Origin: SXXH01 sp041165735
GTDB taxonomy: Bacteria > Planctomycetota > UBA1135 > GCA-002686595
Length of the DNA stretch: 64,000 nucleotides
Reading direction: 5' to 3'
NCBI GenBank assembly: GCA_046341775.1
Contig: JBKDQQ010000052.1
Span: 11,202 to 75,201, forward strand
The notes beneath the pieces were generated by a model. That model made no database searches. It was not told the origin of the DNA and saw only the letters and a list, made by a program, of their open reading frames with translations. The stretch's first letter is position 1, and each line of letters starts with the position of its first letter. Positions 44,038-52,835 of the stretch are shown piece by piece. A program made the translations under genes and the position numbers.

Positions 44038-46230
44038 TTAGCGCGCGACGGGCGTCGCGACGAGCATGCGCCTCCTGGAGCGCAGCCACAGCCACGCGGC
44101 GCACAGGACCACGGGCGCGAAGCCCGCCGCCCCGCGCCCCGGATCGGAGGGCGCGGCGGCGATCGAACAGCCTCCGCCGCCGGAGGAGGACGACTCCCAT
44201 GTGTAGGCGCCGGCCACGAGCGCGACGAAGGTGCCCGAGGGATCGCGCACGAGCACCGAGGCTCCGCCCGGCGGACCGGGAGGGGCTTCGACCTGCACGA
44301 ACCCGCCGCCTTGGCGCGCGGCGATCACCGCCGCGACGCCGCCCTCGCCCGTGGTGGGATCGGCGCCGAAGACCACTTCGAGTTCGGTCGGGAGGTTCTC
44401 CCCCTCGATCGAGACCAGCGCGCCGCCCGAGCTGGGTCCCGAGGCGGGCGAGATCGACGACAGCCTCGGATCCGGGCTCGAGTGGAACAGGAACGCGCCG
44501 CTGGCGACCTGGCCGGAGGGGGAACGCAACTCGAGCATGTACGGTCCGCCGGCCGGAGCCGGTCGCGTGCGGAAGCTCAGCGTGCGCGCATCGACCAGCT
44601 CGATCTCGTCCTGCACCACGCCGTCGATGGAGATGCTCGAGCCGGCCTCGAAGTCGACGCCGACCACGTGGACGAGCGTGCCGCCCTCCGCGCTGCCGGC
44701 GGCGGGGAAGACGACCTCGATCGAGGGCGTCGCGGCGACGAGGAGCGCGTCGTCCTTGCGGCCTTCGACTCCGCTCTCGTCGATCACGACCACGTCGCGC
44801 GCGCCGGGCTGGTCGGCGCGCAGCTCGATGCGCAGGCGCGTGTCGTCGATGTACTGCAAGCCGTCGCCCTGCGCGTAGATGTGCGGCCCCGCGACGACCA
44901 CGCAACCCGGCCGGAAGCCTGATCCCTGCACGAGGATCGAGGCGCCTCCGGAGGGCGAGGCCTGCGCGGGCGAAAGCGACAGCACCTGCGGGTTCGCCGG
45001 CGACACGTCGAGCACGCCCGTGGCGACGGCGAGTTCGCCCAGCGTCGTGCGCGCCTCGAGGTCGACCGGGCCGAGCTCCGCGCCCGGGGCCGCGGTCGCG
45101 ACGAACGACACGGCGGAACCGAACCAGGAGACGTTCGAGATGGCTACATCGGAGCGGCTCGACTCCAGCGTGGAGCCGTGCGCGAGCCCCGAGCCCGACA
45201 AGCTGCACGCGCGCGGCACGCCGGGAGCCAACCGCAAGGGCAAGTCGTCCCACGCGCGGCCCAGCACCACGGAATGGTCGAGGGCCAGGGTGCGTGCGCC
45301 GATCGAGGTGGTCGCGCCCGCGGCGACCTGGTGCACGCCCAGGGGAGTGGCCCCGAAGTCGACCTGCACGGCGCTCGTCGTCGAGAGGTTCCCGACGACC
45401 ACCGGTCCGTCGAGCGGCGCGGCGTAGATCTCCCACGAGCCCGCGTCGAGTCCGCGGATGGCGAAGTCGCCGTTCGAGGCGGAGAGGGTCGCGCCGCGCG
45501 GCGTGCCGTCCAGCGCGCGCGCGACCACGTGCGCGCCGGCGATCGCTCCGCCCCCGGCGCGGCGCACGACGCCGGAGATGGTCGCGTGCGGTCGCGACGG
45601 GTACGCATGGCGCATCCCGCCCGCGTCGTCCGTCGACAAGCTCCTGTGCGACGTGATCGCGGTGTCGACGTAGGGGTACATGGTCGCGGCGCAATGCGGC
45701 GAATGGTCGAGCCCCAGCAGGTGGCCGAGCTCGTGCGCGGCGACGTCCTGCACGTCGAAGCGGCCCGTCTGGCCGGAGGTCGTGAACATCCAGTCGCGAC
45801 CGTTGAAGATCACGTCGGCGTCGGTGATCACGCCCGAGGCGTTGAACCAGATCGGCGTGACGGCCACCACGCCGCCGCCCGCGAAGAAGCCCGAAGTCCC
45901 GGCCTCGTCGAACCACACGAGGTGCAGGTCGTCGCTCTGCCAGTCGGTGCGCGCGCGTTGCGAGGCGGAGGTCGCCTCCACCAGGCGCGCGCTCGAACCT
46001 GGCGCTTCGTTCCAGGCGCGCGCGGCGAGGCGCACCGCGGTGGTCTCCGAATCGTCGGCGATGTCGGCGCTGCCCGTGGATGACACGACGAAGCGCACCG
46101 ACGATGGATCGGACCAGCGCAGCGCCGCGCCCGTGCCCGTGTGGACCAGTCGCAGGTGGCCGGCGACCGCGCCGGCGAAGAGGCCGACCGCCGCGACCGC
46201 GAGCAGCTTGCGTCCGCTCGTCGAGCGCAC
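44038..46230 (-). CDS. Matrixin-type metalloprotease with TIG domains and MYXO-CTERM-like tail
   Basis: A 730-residue secreted protein starting at GTG 46230. The signal peptide LLAVAAVGLFAGAVAG is followed by an M10 metalloprotease with the zinc motif HELGHLLGLDH (H166, E167, H170, H176) and the Met-turn ATMYPY. Next come a carboxypeptidase-regulatory-like sandwich (ISGVVRRAGGGAIAGAHVVA), then three to four IPT/TIG Ig-like repeats (for example VLSLSPAQASPSGGASILVQGSGF). It ends GGGGCSIAAAP, a hydrophobic segment and SRRR, the layout of a MYXO-CTERM sorting signal. A matrixin hydrolyses protein; target unknown. It lies 1 base after the stop of the gene at 46232. Confidence 0.85.
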   Translation of the reverse strand: MRSTSGRKLLAVAAVGLFAGAVAGHLRLVHTGTGAALRWSDPSSVRFVVSSTGSADIADDSETTAVRLAARAWNEAPGSSARLVEATSASQRARTDWQSDDLHLVWFDEAGTSGFFAGGGVVAVTPIWFNASGVITDADVIFNGRDWMFTTSGQTGRFDVQDVAAHELGHLLGLDHSPHCAATMYPYVDTAITSHRSLSTDDAGGMRHAYPSRPHATISGVVRRAGGGAIAGAHVVARALDGTPRGATLSASNGDFAIRGLDAGSWEIYAAPLDGPVVVGNLSTTSAVQVDFGATPLGVHQVAAGATTSIGARTLALDHSVVLGRAWDDLPLRLAPGVPRACSLSGSGLAHGSTLESSRSDVAISNVSWFGSAVSFVATAAPGAELGPVDLEARTTLGELAVATGVLDVSPANPQVLSLSPAQASPSGGASILVQGSGFRPGCVVVAGPHIYAQGDGLQYIDDTRLRIELRADQPGARDVVVIDESGVEGRKDDALLVAATPSIEVVFPAAGSAEGGTLVHVVGVDFEAGSSISIDGVVQDEIELVDARTLSFRTRPAPAGGPYMLELRSPSGQVASGAFLFHSSPDPRLSSISPASGPSSGGALVSIEGENLPTELEVVFGADPTTGEGGVAAVIAARQGGGFVQVEAPPGPPGGASVLVRDPSGTFVALVAGAYTWESSSSGGGGCSIAAAPSDPGRGAAGFAPVVLCAAWLWLRSRRRMLVATPVAR

Positions 46231-46231
46231 G

Positions 46232-46819
46232 CTAGCGGCCTCCCGCGCCGCGATCGGCGCGCGTCGCCTTGGCCGCCTCGATGCGCGCCACCAGCGCGGC
46301 GTAGTCGGACTCCGAACCCTCCTCGGCGGGCGCGAGCGCGCCGCCCTCGAGCAAGGCGAGGCCGTCGAGCTCGCGCGCCACGCGGCGTCCGCCGCGCGCG
46401 TCGCGCACCACGCGCAAGGCGCCCTGCGCGAGGCCCGTGGGCATGCGCATGCCGTGCTCGTCGGGGCGCGAGAGGAAGAGGATGTACTCGCCGCCGATCT
46501 CGAGCCGCGGCATGCCCGGCAGCACCATGCCCGAGCCGTCCGGCAGCACCCCGCCGGGCAGGGACACCGACACGAGTCCGCGCTCGGCGCCCACGAAGGC
46601 GCGCGACACCTCGATGATGTGCTCGCCTACGACGAGCCCGCGCGCATCGCGCGCCGCGCGCTTGGAGAGCACGCGCGCCTCGATCGCGTCGTCGCACGAC
46701 TGCACGAGCTGCTCGACCTCCATGCGACGGGCCGTGCCGGCCTCGACGATCGAGGCGCACGGCGACTGCAGCACGAATCCCAGCAGGCCTGACGCGAGGA
46801 ACACCGTGATCGGGCGCAT
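46232..46819 (-). CDS. Secreted protein of unknown function, upstream partner of the matrixin
   Basis: A 195-residue protein. Its N-terminus MRPITVFLASGLLGFVLQSPCASIVEA is a signal peptide. The region ARRMEVEQLVQSCDDAIEARVLSKRAARD ... HIIEVSRAFVGAERGLVSVSLPGGVLPDGSGM and EYILFLSRPDEHGMR is a beta-rich fold I have seen only as small proteins beside matrixin-like genes. The gene ends one base before the matrixin start, so they are one operon. A chaperone or inhibitor of the protease is conceivable but untested. Confidence 0.6.
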   Translation of the reverse strand: MRPITVFLASGLLGFVLQSPCASIVEAGTARRMEVEQLVQSCDDAIEARVLSKRAARDARGLVVGEHIIEVSRAFVGAERGLVSVSLPGGVLPDGSGMVLPGMPRLEIGGEYILFLSRPDEHGMRMPTGLAQGALRVVRDARGGRRVARELDGLALLEGGALAPAEEGSESDYAALVARIEAAKATRADRGAGGR

Positions 46820-47077
46820 GGAAGGACTTTCGCGGGGCGGCGCGCCGGGGTGGCGACGCTCGCGGCGCCGGGGCTGGCGCCGTCGCCAAGGACATCGGAC
46901 GCGCGCGGGCTCGCGCTTGAAGCGGCGGGTCGTCGACCTTCCCGACGACGGGGCCGCGCGACCCGCGAGTCCGCCACGCGGCCCGGGGGAGGCGACGGAC
47001 GCTCAAGATCGACTCGCGTCGCGCCCGATCACGGCCCAGCGGACCACCACCCGCCCCGCGGGCTCCGCGCACCACGC

Positions 47078-47920
47078 ATGGCCATCCAACCCGGCTCGCC
47101 CGTCCTGTCGGGCAACTTCACCATCCCGACCCTGCCGAGCGTCGTGCAGCGACTGCAGAAGCTGCTCGAGCAACCCGACGCCGGCGTGCGCGAGATCGCC
47201 GCGGTGGTCGAGGAGGACGCTCCGCTGGCGGCCAAGGTGCTGAAGATCGCCAACTCGAGCTTCTACGGCCTGCGCGAGAAGGTGGTCTCGACGAGGCACG
47301 CCGCGTCGGTGCTGGGCGTGCGCGTGCTGCGCGGAGTTGTCACGCAAGCCTCGGTCATCCGCCAGTTCGACCACCTCGCGCACGGCCCCTTCGACCTGGA
47401 CGCGTTGTGGCGCCACTCGATCCTGTGCGCGCAGGCGAGCCAGTTCGCGGGCAAGCGCGCGCGCGGCGCGATCGGACTCGCGCCCGACGAGCTGCACGCC
47501 TGCGGCCTGCTGCACGACCTCGGCAAGGTCGTGCTGCTCGACAACCTGCGCGAGCGCTATCTCGAGCTGGTCGCCGCGGCGCTCGCGCGCGATGTCGAGC
47601 TCGTGGTGGTGGAACGCGAGGCGCTGGGCTTCGACCACGCCGAAGTGGGCCACGTGGTGGCCACGCGCTGGGGCCTGCCCGCGCAGGTCTGCGGCGCCAT
47701 CCTGCTGCACCACGCGTCGCGCGAGCGCACCTTGGCGGAACCGGCTGCGCTGCTGGTCGAGCGCTGCAACCAGTTCGTGCACGCCTCCGAGCGGCACGGA
47801 TCCGCGGCGGCCATGGAGGTGTTCGACCGCGAGGCCTTGCGCGCGCTGGGCCTCCTGGTGCGCGATGTGGAAGAGCTTTCCGAGTTCGTCCAGTCCGCGC
47901 GCGGCTCGGTGGAGATCTAG
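47078..47920 (+). CDS. HDOD-domain signalling protein
   Basis: A 280-residue protein consisting of one HDOD domain. It has the entry IPTLPSVVQRLQKLLEQPDAGVREIAAVVEEDAPLAAKVLKIANSSFYG and the family's SVLGVRVLRGVV. HDOD domains are catalytically dead relatives of HD phosphohydrolases and often modulate motility, biofilm or cyclic-di-GMP signalling. Here HDLGKVVL near 149 keeps an HD pair, so some metal binding is possible. Start ATG 47078. It is divergent from the protease unit over 258 bases in which I see no clear promoter. Confidence 0.85.
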   Translation: MAIQPGSPVLSGNFTIPTLPSVVQRLQKLLEQPDAGVREIAAVVEEDAPLAAKVLKIANSSFYGLREKVVSTRHAASVLGVRVLRGVVTQASVIRQFDHLAHGPFDLDALWRHSILCAQASQFAGKRARGAIGLAPDELHACGLLHDLGKVVLLDNLRERYLELVAAALARDVELVVVEREALGFDHAEVGHVVATRWGLPAQVCGAILLHHASRERTLAEPAALLVERCNQFVHASERHGSAAAMEVFDREALRALGLLVRDVEELSEFVQSARGSVEI

Positions 47921-47986
47921 GCCGCCGAAGCGCGTTCGGTGGCGCGCCGGATCCCCGAATCCGCCGGCACGCGGTGCGGCAGGGGC

Positions 47987-47992
47987 TAGTCT
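47987..47992 (+). promoter_or_regulatory. -10-like TAGTCT, leaderless spacing
   Basis: TAGTCT ends 6 bases before the GTG at 47999. If used, the small protein starts at that GTG and not at the ATG at 48050. Confidence 0.4.
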
Positions 47993-47998
47993 TCCTTC

Positions 47999-48367
47999 GT
48001 GTCGCGATCTCCGCGGCGCGAGCCCCCCCCGGCCCTCCTCATCCGCTCCATGGACTCACCTGCATTGCTCGCGGCATTGTGCGCCAAGCACGGCCTGCCG
48101 ACCGCCTACGCGGCCCACCTCGTGCCCGCCGTGGCGAAGGCGATGGATCTGCAGGGCGCCGCCCGCGACGAGATCCTCGCCGTGGTGGAGCGCTCGATCG
48201 CACTGCGCGCGCAGGGCCTCGCCGACGAGGAGCGCAAGTACGCGCACCTCGACCACGAGTTGCTGGTGGCGACGGCGCGCACCCTGCACGCATGGCGCCC
48301 CGACGAAGCGCTGCTCGCGGTCGGCGAGTCCGTGCAACGCTTCCGCGAGCAGGGCGGCGCGGGCTGA
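47999..48367 (+). CDS. Small protein of unknown function
   Basis: A 122-residue protein if started at GTG 47999, or 105 residues from the ATG at 48050. The GTG is favoured by a TAGTCT element 6 bases upstream; the ATG gives the cleaner beginning MDSPALLAALCAKHGLPTA. The body is fully helical and amphipathic (LLAALCAKHGLPTAYAAHLVP, RDEILAVVERSIALRAQGLAD, LDHELLVATARTLHAWRPDEALLAVG), with no membrane segment and no cofactor motif. Ends convergently 31 bases from the next gene's stop. Confidence 0.55.
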   Translation: MSRSPRREPPPALLIRSMDSPALLAALCAKHGLPTAYAAHLVPAVAKAMDLQGAARDEILAVVERSIALRAQGLADEERKYAHLDHELLVATARTLHAWRPDEALLAVGESVQRFREQGGAG

Positions 48368-48398
48368 GCGGACCCGGCGCCAGGCGCCCGCGGCGGCC

Positions 48399-49160
48399 TC
48401 AGGCCTTCTTCTTCTTCGGCGCCAGCTTCAGCTCGAGCGCCGCGACCTTGCCGTCGGATCCGACGACGACCTCGCCCTCGCCGCGGCCCAGCGTCTCGTG
48501 CCAGATCTTGACCTTCCACGTGCCGGGCGGGACGCCGTCGACGGCGAAGGACCCGTCGGCCGCCGTCAAGGCGTGGAAGGGCTTGTCGGTGACGTACACC
48601 CAATTGCTCATCCACGGGTGGTAGTCGCAGTTGATCTTGACCTTGTCGGCGTTGGCGAAGACGACTTCGTCCTTGCCGCCCGGGGCCATGGTCTTGTTGA
48701 ACGAGTCGTTCTTGAGCGACTGCGCGCGCACGTTGTGGGCGACGCCGTCGCTGTTCAGGAAGCGCACCGTGGCGCCCGCGGGCACGACGACGACATGCGG
48801 GTCGAACACGCACTTCTTCTGGTCGACGACGATCGGATCCTTCGGGACGACCACCTTGGCGTCCTTGACGTCGATCTCCACCACGGCGTTCTTCAAGCCG
48901 TTCTTCTCGTCGACGACGAGCGCGGGATCGCTCGCGTCGACGCTCGATCCGTCGGCGCAGCAACCCTTGGACTGCTCGGCGGTCACCGACAGCGGCTTGG
49001 CCTCGGGCTTGGGGCCGTCGTAGAGCACCTTGCCGGACACCTTGTGGCCGGACGCGGGCGCGGCGGAGGGCGCGGGGTCCTGCCGCGCGCCGCTCGAGGC
49101 GGCGACGGCGGCGACGGCGAGGATCGCGGAGGGGACGAGGAGGGCGAACGGCGTCTGCAT
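48399..49160 (-). CDS. Secreted cupredoxin-like protein
   Basis: A 253-residue exported protein. After a signal peptide (ILAVAAVAASSGARQ) comes KVSGKVLYDGPKPEAKPLSV, then a cupredoxin-like core: CVFDPHVVVVPAGATVRFLNSDGVAHNVRAQS and NCDYHPWMSNWVYV. The histidine of VAHNV and the C/H/M of NCDYHPWM would be the copper ligands (His, Cys, His, Met set). A C-terminal carboxypeptidase-like sandwich (FAVDGVPPGTWKVKIWHETLG) and Lys tail follow. A periplasmic copper electron carrier is likely. TAGGAT lies 7 bases before the ATG. Confidence 0.78.
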   Translation of the reverse strand: MQTPFALLVPSAILAVAAVAASSGARQDPAPSAAPASGHKVSGKVLYDGPKPEAKPLSVTAEQSKGCCADGSSVDASDPALVVDEKNGLKNAVVEIDVKDAKVVVPKDPIVVDQKKCVFDPHVVVVPAGATVRFLNSDGVAHNVRAQSLKNDSFNKTMAPGGKDEVVFANADKVKINCDYHPWMSNWVYVTDKPFHALTAADGSFAVDGVPPGTWKVKIWHETLGRGEGEVVVGSDGKVAALELKLAPKKKKA

Positions 49161-49167
49161 GCGTCCG

Positions 49168-49173
49168 ATCCTA
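49168..49173 (-). promoter_or_regulatory. -10-like TAGGAT, leaderless spacing
   Basis: On the minus strand TAGGAT ends 7 bases before the ATG at 49160. Confidence 0.45.
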
Positions 49174-49202
49174 GCAGAGGCCCGCGCTCCCGCCGCCGAG
49201 GC

Positions 49203-50420
49203 TCAATCGCGGGCGCGAGGACGCGGCGACCAGCGTCCCGGCTCGAGCTGCGCGACCTCGGGCAGTTCGCCCACGAGCGGCAGCGCCCACTCCACGAACG
49301 CCCCGGCGATGTCCGGCCCCTTGGCGAGGAAGCGCTCGTCGAGCGGACGCGTGGCCTTGGCGAGCTTCGCCACCTCGACCAGGCGGCACTTCGAGCGGTA
49401 CTTCCTGCGCGCCTCGCGCTCGAGCACGACCGATCCGCCGCGCTCGCGGCCCGCGAGCATGGCCTCGGCGGCGAAGGCCCCCGCGGCGAAGGCCTCCTCC
49501 GCGTCGACCGCGGACACGCAACCCGCGAAGCTGCGCTGCAGGTAGCCGAAGGTGTCGGCGCGCACGCGCTTGATGCCGAGGCGCGACTTGACCGCCGAGG
49601 AGAGGAAGTCGCCCAGGTGCCCGGAGCCGGACAACTGCAGGTTGCCGTGGCTGTCCTTCTCTCCGCTGGCGCCGATGGGCGCGCCGGAGGCGTCGCGCAC
49701 GCCTTCGCTGACCGCCACCACGCAGCGTCCAATCCGCTTGACAGTCTCGTCGACGTCCGCGAGGAACGAGGACAGGTCGAACACGCGCTCGGGAACGTAG
49801 ACGAGGTGCGGCGCGGAGTCCTCGCGCGTGCGCGCGAGCACGCTCGCCGCCGTGAGCCAGCCCGCGTCGCGGCCCATGAGGACGTTGATCTTCACGCCGC
49901 CCAGCGAACGGTTGTCCTCTTCGTCCCCGAGGAACGCGCAGGCCACGAAGCGCGCCGCCGATCCGTAGCCCGGACAGTGGTCGGTCACCCGCAGGTCGTT
50001 GTCGATGGTCTTGGGCACGTGCCACACCGACAGATCGCGCCCCTGCTCGCGCGCCATGCCCTCGAGGATCGAAGCGGTCTCGGCCGAGTCGTTGCCGCCG
50101 ATGTACGCGAAGTGGCGCACCTCCAGTTCCTCGAGGCGCTCGAGCAGGCGCGCGCATTCCGCCGCGTCCGGCTTCTTGCGCACGCTGCCCAGCGCCGCGC
50201 CCGGCGTGCCCGCCACCGCCTTCCACCGCCTCCGCCCCGTCGCGCGCAAGTCGACGAGATCGCCGGCGAGCAGCCCCTCGACCCCGCGTCGCGCGCCGAG
50301 CAAGTGCCGCACGCCGCGTTCTCCGTGCAGGGTCGAGACGAGGCCCCACAGGCTCTGGTTGATGACGGCGGTGGGGCCGCCCGACTGGCCGATCAGGATG
50401 TTCTGGCGCTTCTTCGTCAT
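49203..50420 (-). CDS. 6-phosphofructokinase, pyrophosphate-dependent type
   Basis: A 405-residue PFK. GQSGGPTAVINQSLWG (11-26) is the phosphoryl-donor loop. GGNDSAET carries aspartate D111 where ATP enzymes have Gly. PKTIDNDL (136-143) carries K137 where ATP enzymes have Gly; both substitutions mark PPi-dependent PFK. GRDAGWLTAAS and GHLGDFLSS are the substrate-binding segments. It phosphorylates fructose-6-phosphate with PPi, reversibly, in glycolysis/gluconeogenesis. TAGAGT lies about 40 bases upstream of the ATG. A one-mismatch palindrome copy is inside the gene. Confidence 0.92.
   Translation of the reverse strand: MTKKRQNILIGQSGGPTAVINQSLWGLVSTLHGERGVRHLLGARRGVEGLLAGDLVDLRATGRRRWKAVAGTPGAALGSVRKKPDAAECARLLERLEELEVRHFAYIGGNDSAETASILEGMAREQGRDLSVWHVPKTIDNDLRVTDHCPGYGSAARFVACAFLGDEEDNRSLGGVKINVLMGRDAGWLTAASVLARTREDSAPHLVYVPERVFDLSSFLADVDETVKRIGRCVVAVSEGVRDASGAPIGASGEKDSHGNLQLSGSGHLGDFLSSAVKSRLGIKRVRADTFGYLQRSFAGCVSAVDAEEAFAAGAFAAEAMLAGRERGGSVVLEREARRKYRSKCRLVEVAKLAKATRPLDERFLAKGPDIAGAFVEWALPLVGELPEVAQLEPGRWSPRPRARD
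49727..49742. repeat. Dispersed palindrome copy 9 (one mismatch)
   Basis: GTCCA ATCCGC TTGAC, one mismatch in the left half, 6-bp spacer, followed by AG. It lies inside the phosphofructokinase gene; on the coding strand it reads ACT GTC AAG CGG ATT GGA. Confidence 0.6.
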
Positions 50421-50561
50421 GGAATCGTCGGCGCGCCTCGCGGGAGGCCGCAGTCGCGACACTCTAGTCGCGCTCGGCGGGCGGACGCGAGCCGAGGCCG
50501 GGCGCCGACGCGGCGATTCCCCGCGTTTCGCGCAGGCCGGAACGCACCCGCCCCTGGCCAC

Positions 50562-50591
50562 TTGCGCGGGCGGGGTGCCGCCCTGTAGCAT
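50562..50591 (+). promoter_or_regulatory. Promoter of tRNA-Leu
   Basis: TTGCGC (50562-50567) and TAGCAT (50586-50591) with an 18-bp spacer; the -10 ends 24 bases before the tRNA 5' end at 50616. Confidence 0.5.
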
Positions 50592-50615
50592 CTTCGCCCT
50601 CGAAAGAGGCACGGT

Positions 50616-50703
50616 GCCCCGGTGGCGGAATTGGCAGACGCGCAGGCTTGAGGTGCCTGTGGGCTAATCACCCTTGCTGGTTCGATCCCAGTCCGGGGCA
50701 CCA
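50616..50703 (+). tRNA. tRNA-Leu (anticodon GAG)
   Basis: An 88-base tRNA with encoded CCA. The acceptor stem is GCCCCGG (50616-50622) with CCGGGGC (50693-50699), discriminator A and CCA (50701-50703). The anticodon stem CAGGC/GCCTG holds the loop TTGAGGT, anticodon GAG, so it reads CTC and CTT leucine codons. A long variable arm (GGGCTAATCACCC) marks a class II tRNA, and GGTTCGATCCC is the T arm. Confidence 0.95.
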
Positions 50704-50711
50704 AACTTGCC

Positions 50712-50727
50712 CGCCGAGCCTTCGGCG
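50712..50727 (+). terminator. Short hairpin after tRNA-Leu
   Basis: CGCCGA-GCCT-TCGGCG, a 6-bp stem with a 4-base loop, begins 9 bases after the tRNA. There is no U tract. Confidence 0.35.
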
Positions 50728-50784
50728 CGCCCCGACTGCACGCGCCCCGACTGAATGCGCTCCGCTGCACGCGCTCCGCTGCAC
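50727..50784. repeat. Degenerate 14-15 bp tandem repeat
   Basis: Four units beginning at 50727, 50742, 50757 and 50771: two close copies of GCGCCCCGACTG plus a few bases, then two identical copies of GCGCTCCGCTGCAC. It fills the gap between the tRNA and the convergent gene end. Confidence 0.6.
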
Positions 50785-50825
50785 GCACGCCGGTCGCATG
50801 TTCCGCGACGCGGCGCCGGCCGGCC

Positions 50826-52835
50826 CTACTCCGGCAGCGGCGCCAAGGCGCGCACGCTCACGTCGAAGTTCTTCGGGTCGAGCCTGAGCAGTGCCGCCAC
50901 GCCCCGCATGCCCGACAGGTAGGCGTACTGCCTCTCGCGATCGGCCAGCAGGCGCGGCACCTGCTCGTCGCGGATCGCCTTCTCCATCGCCTCGAGTTGC
51001 GGATCGACGAGTTCGTCGACCTGCTTCTGGACCTCGGGCGAAAGGCGCCCGCGCTGCTGCCCCGGGAAGCGCTCGCGCAGCACCTTGTCCTCCAAGCTGG
51101 CGCGTTGCGTGCGCCAGTCGACGACGATCGAGTCCTCGACCGCGCGCTGCGCGCCTTGGCGCAGGATCGGCACGAGCGTGCGCGGATTGGCGTACGCGAA
51201 CACATGCCCGCCGGTCGTCATGCTGCGCGTCAACGCCAGGAACCCCGGATCGTCGCCCAGGCGCCGGTTGGACTCGCCCTGCGTGTAGACCGAGATGATC
51301 TGGTCGAGCAGGCCGAAGTGGTTGGTGACCACCACGATGTCCTGGATGTCGCAGGTCACGATCTGGCCCGTGCCCGGCACGAAGCGCGAGTGGAACTCGC
51401 GCAGGCTGGTGAAGCCGCGCCATTCGCGCTTGTAGTAGCCGGCGTCCCCCGGCTTGAGGCCTTGCAGGCCGAACTTGGCCGAGTTCGTGCCGATCGTGTC
51501 GCGCAAGGCCACGAGCGGCGCCAGGTTCTTGGGCCACAGGACCAGCGCCCACGCGGGCGTCGGCTGTCCGTCGTTCGGCGGGTCGTCCTCCCTCTTCGCG
51601 TAGTCGTTGGGCCTGGCGAAGAAGGCGACGCGATCCTTCAGCGCGCCTTCGATCTCGGCCACGAGCGCGTCGAGGCTCTGGTACTTGCCCGTGTTGCGGA
51701 ACAAGTCCTCCATGTTGACGCGCAGCGCCGGCTCCATGGAAGCCACGATGGCGCGCAGCGCCTCGGATGCCGGCAGGCGCGCGTAGGCGAAGAAGGCCGC
51801 GTCCGCCGGCGCGACGCGCGCCGCCTCGTTCCACAGCTCGTTGTTGTCGAAGCCGCGGCCGCGGTACGCGCGCGCCATCTCGGGCGTGATGGCTTCGCTC
51901 GACAACTCGCCGTGCAGGTCGAGCTTGAACTCCTCGGCGACGTCGATCGTGCCCACGACGTTCTTGACCGAGGAGAGCTGCACGAAGCGCCCGAGCAGGG
52001 CCTCGCCGAACTCCTGCGAGGCGGGATCGGGCAGCGGGCCCTTCAGTTGCAGCGCGTCCTGCAGCTTGCGCAGGTTGACGTACAACTCGAACTCGTCGCG
52101 CCGCGCGTTGCGCTCGGCGTTCTGCACGTGGTCGAAGTAGATCGCGCTCTGGTAGAAGCTGTCGGCGAAGGCCTGCGACTCCAACGCGAAGGCCTGCTGC
52201 AGCAACTCCGGCCGCGTCGCCACCATGACGACATCGCGCAGGCGCGCCACATGCAGCGCGCGCGGCAGGCCGCCGCCCGAGAGCACGTGCCAGCGCTCGC
52301 CCTTCCGCACCGACAGTCCCTGTCGGGCGAGCCCCAGCGATTCGTGGTGGTCGAGCGCCGCCACGGCCAGCTTGCCCAGCCAGTTGCAGCGCCCGTAGGC
52401 GCACCAATCGGCCTGCGCCAGGTCGGCGCCGCGGAAGTAGCCCGCCACCGCCAGGTCCTCGCCGCCGAACACGTCCACGGGCTTCTGCCCCAGCGGCAAC
52501 TGGTCGGAGATCTCGCGCAGGCGCGCCAGCGAGCGGTCGAGGTCCATGGCCTCTGCGAGCTGCTGCTTCTGCGGGCTGTCCAGCCAGGCGCGCCACGCGT
52601 CCCAACGATCGAGCCGATCCCGGGCCGCCAGTTCGGGGAACTCGCCGAAGGCGTCCTTCAAGCCCGCGCGCGCCGCGTAGAAGTCGACATCGCGCGGCAC
52701 CAGCGCCGCGACGTCCGCCTCCAGGTCGCCTTCGAGCGGGTTGAACACGAAGGTGGAGAAGGCGAAGTAGCCGGCGAAGGCCACGACGCCCGCGCCGATG
52801 GCGGCGATCTTCAGGATCCTCTTCTTGGCGCTCAT
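50826..52835 (-). CDS. Large membrane-anchored protein of unknown function
   Basis: A 669-residue protein with one N-terminal membrane helix (ILKIAAIGAGVVAFAGYFAFSTFVF), then a long extracytoplasmic portion. It begins GDLEADVAALVPRDVDFYAARAGLKDAF and alternates helices with strands, with several WLGKLAVAALDHHESLG- and VVVTNHFGLLDQ-type repeats, resembling the DUF3352 style of 'VPxDVxFY' domain repeated. Not confidently assigned to a named family. The C-terminal 100 residues are charged helix (coiled-coil-like). TAAGCT lies about 54 bases upstream of the ATG at 52835. It is divergent from the aminotransferase gene. Confidence 0.6.
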   Translation of the reverse strand: MSAKKRILKIAAIGAGVVAFAGYFAFSTFVFNPLEGDLEADVAALVPRDVDFYAARAGLKDAFGEFPELAARDRLDRWDAWRAWLDSPQKQQLAEAMDLDRSLARLREISDQLPLGQKPVDVFGGEDLAVAGYFRGADLAQADWCAYGRCNWLGKLAVAALDHHESLGLARQGLSVRKGERWHVLSGGGLPRALHVARLRDVVMVATRPELLQQAFALESQAFADSFYQSAIYFDHVQNAERNARRDEFELYVNLRKLQDALQLKGPLPDPASQEFGEALLGRFVQLSSVKNVVGTIDVAEEFKLDLHGELSSEAITPEMARAYRGRGFDNNELWNEAARVAPADAAFFAYARLPASEALRAIVASMEPALRVNMEDLFRNTGKYQSLDALVAEIEGALKDRVAFFARPNDYAKREDDPPNDGQPTPAWALVLWPKNLAPLVALRDTIGTNSAKFGLQGLKPGDAGYYKREWRGFTSLREFHSRFVPGTGQIVTCDIQDIVVVTNHFGLLDQIISVYTQGESNRRLGDDPGFLALTRSMTTGGHVFAYANPRTLVPILRQGAQRAVEDSIVVDWRTQRASLEDKVLRERFPGQQRGRLSPEVQKQVDELVDPQLEAMEKAIRDEQVPRLLADRERQYAYLSGMRGVAALLRLDPKNFDVSVRALAPLPE

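Noticed and set aside
46820..47077. Regulatory RNA or small gene in the 258-base divergent gap before the HDOD gene
   Set aside because: Small GC-rich hairpins can be drawn but none is convincing, and no small frame has a start plus ribosome-binding site.
50417..50788. Minus-strand frame running through the tRNA-Leu
   Set aside because: It overlaps the tRNA and has no coding character.
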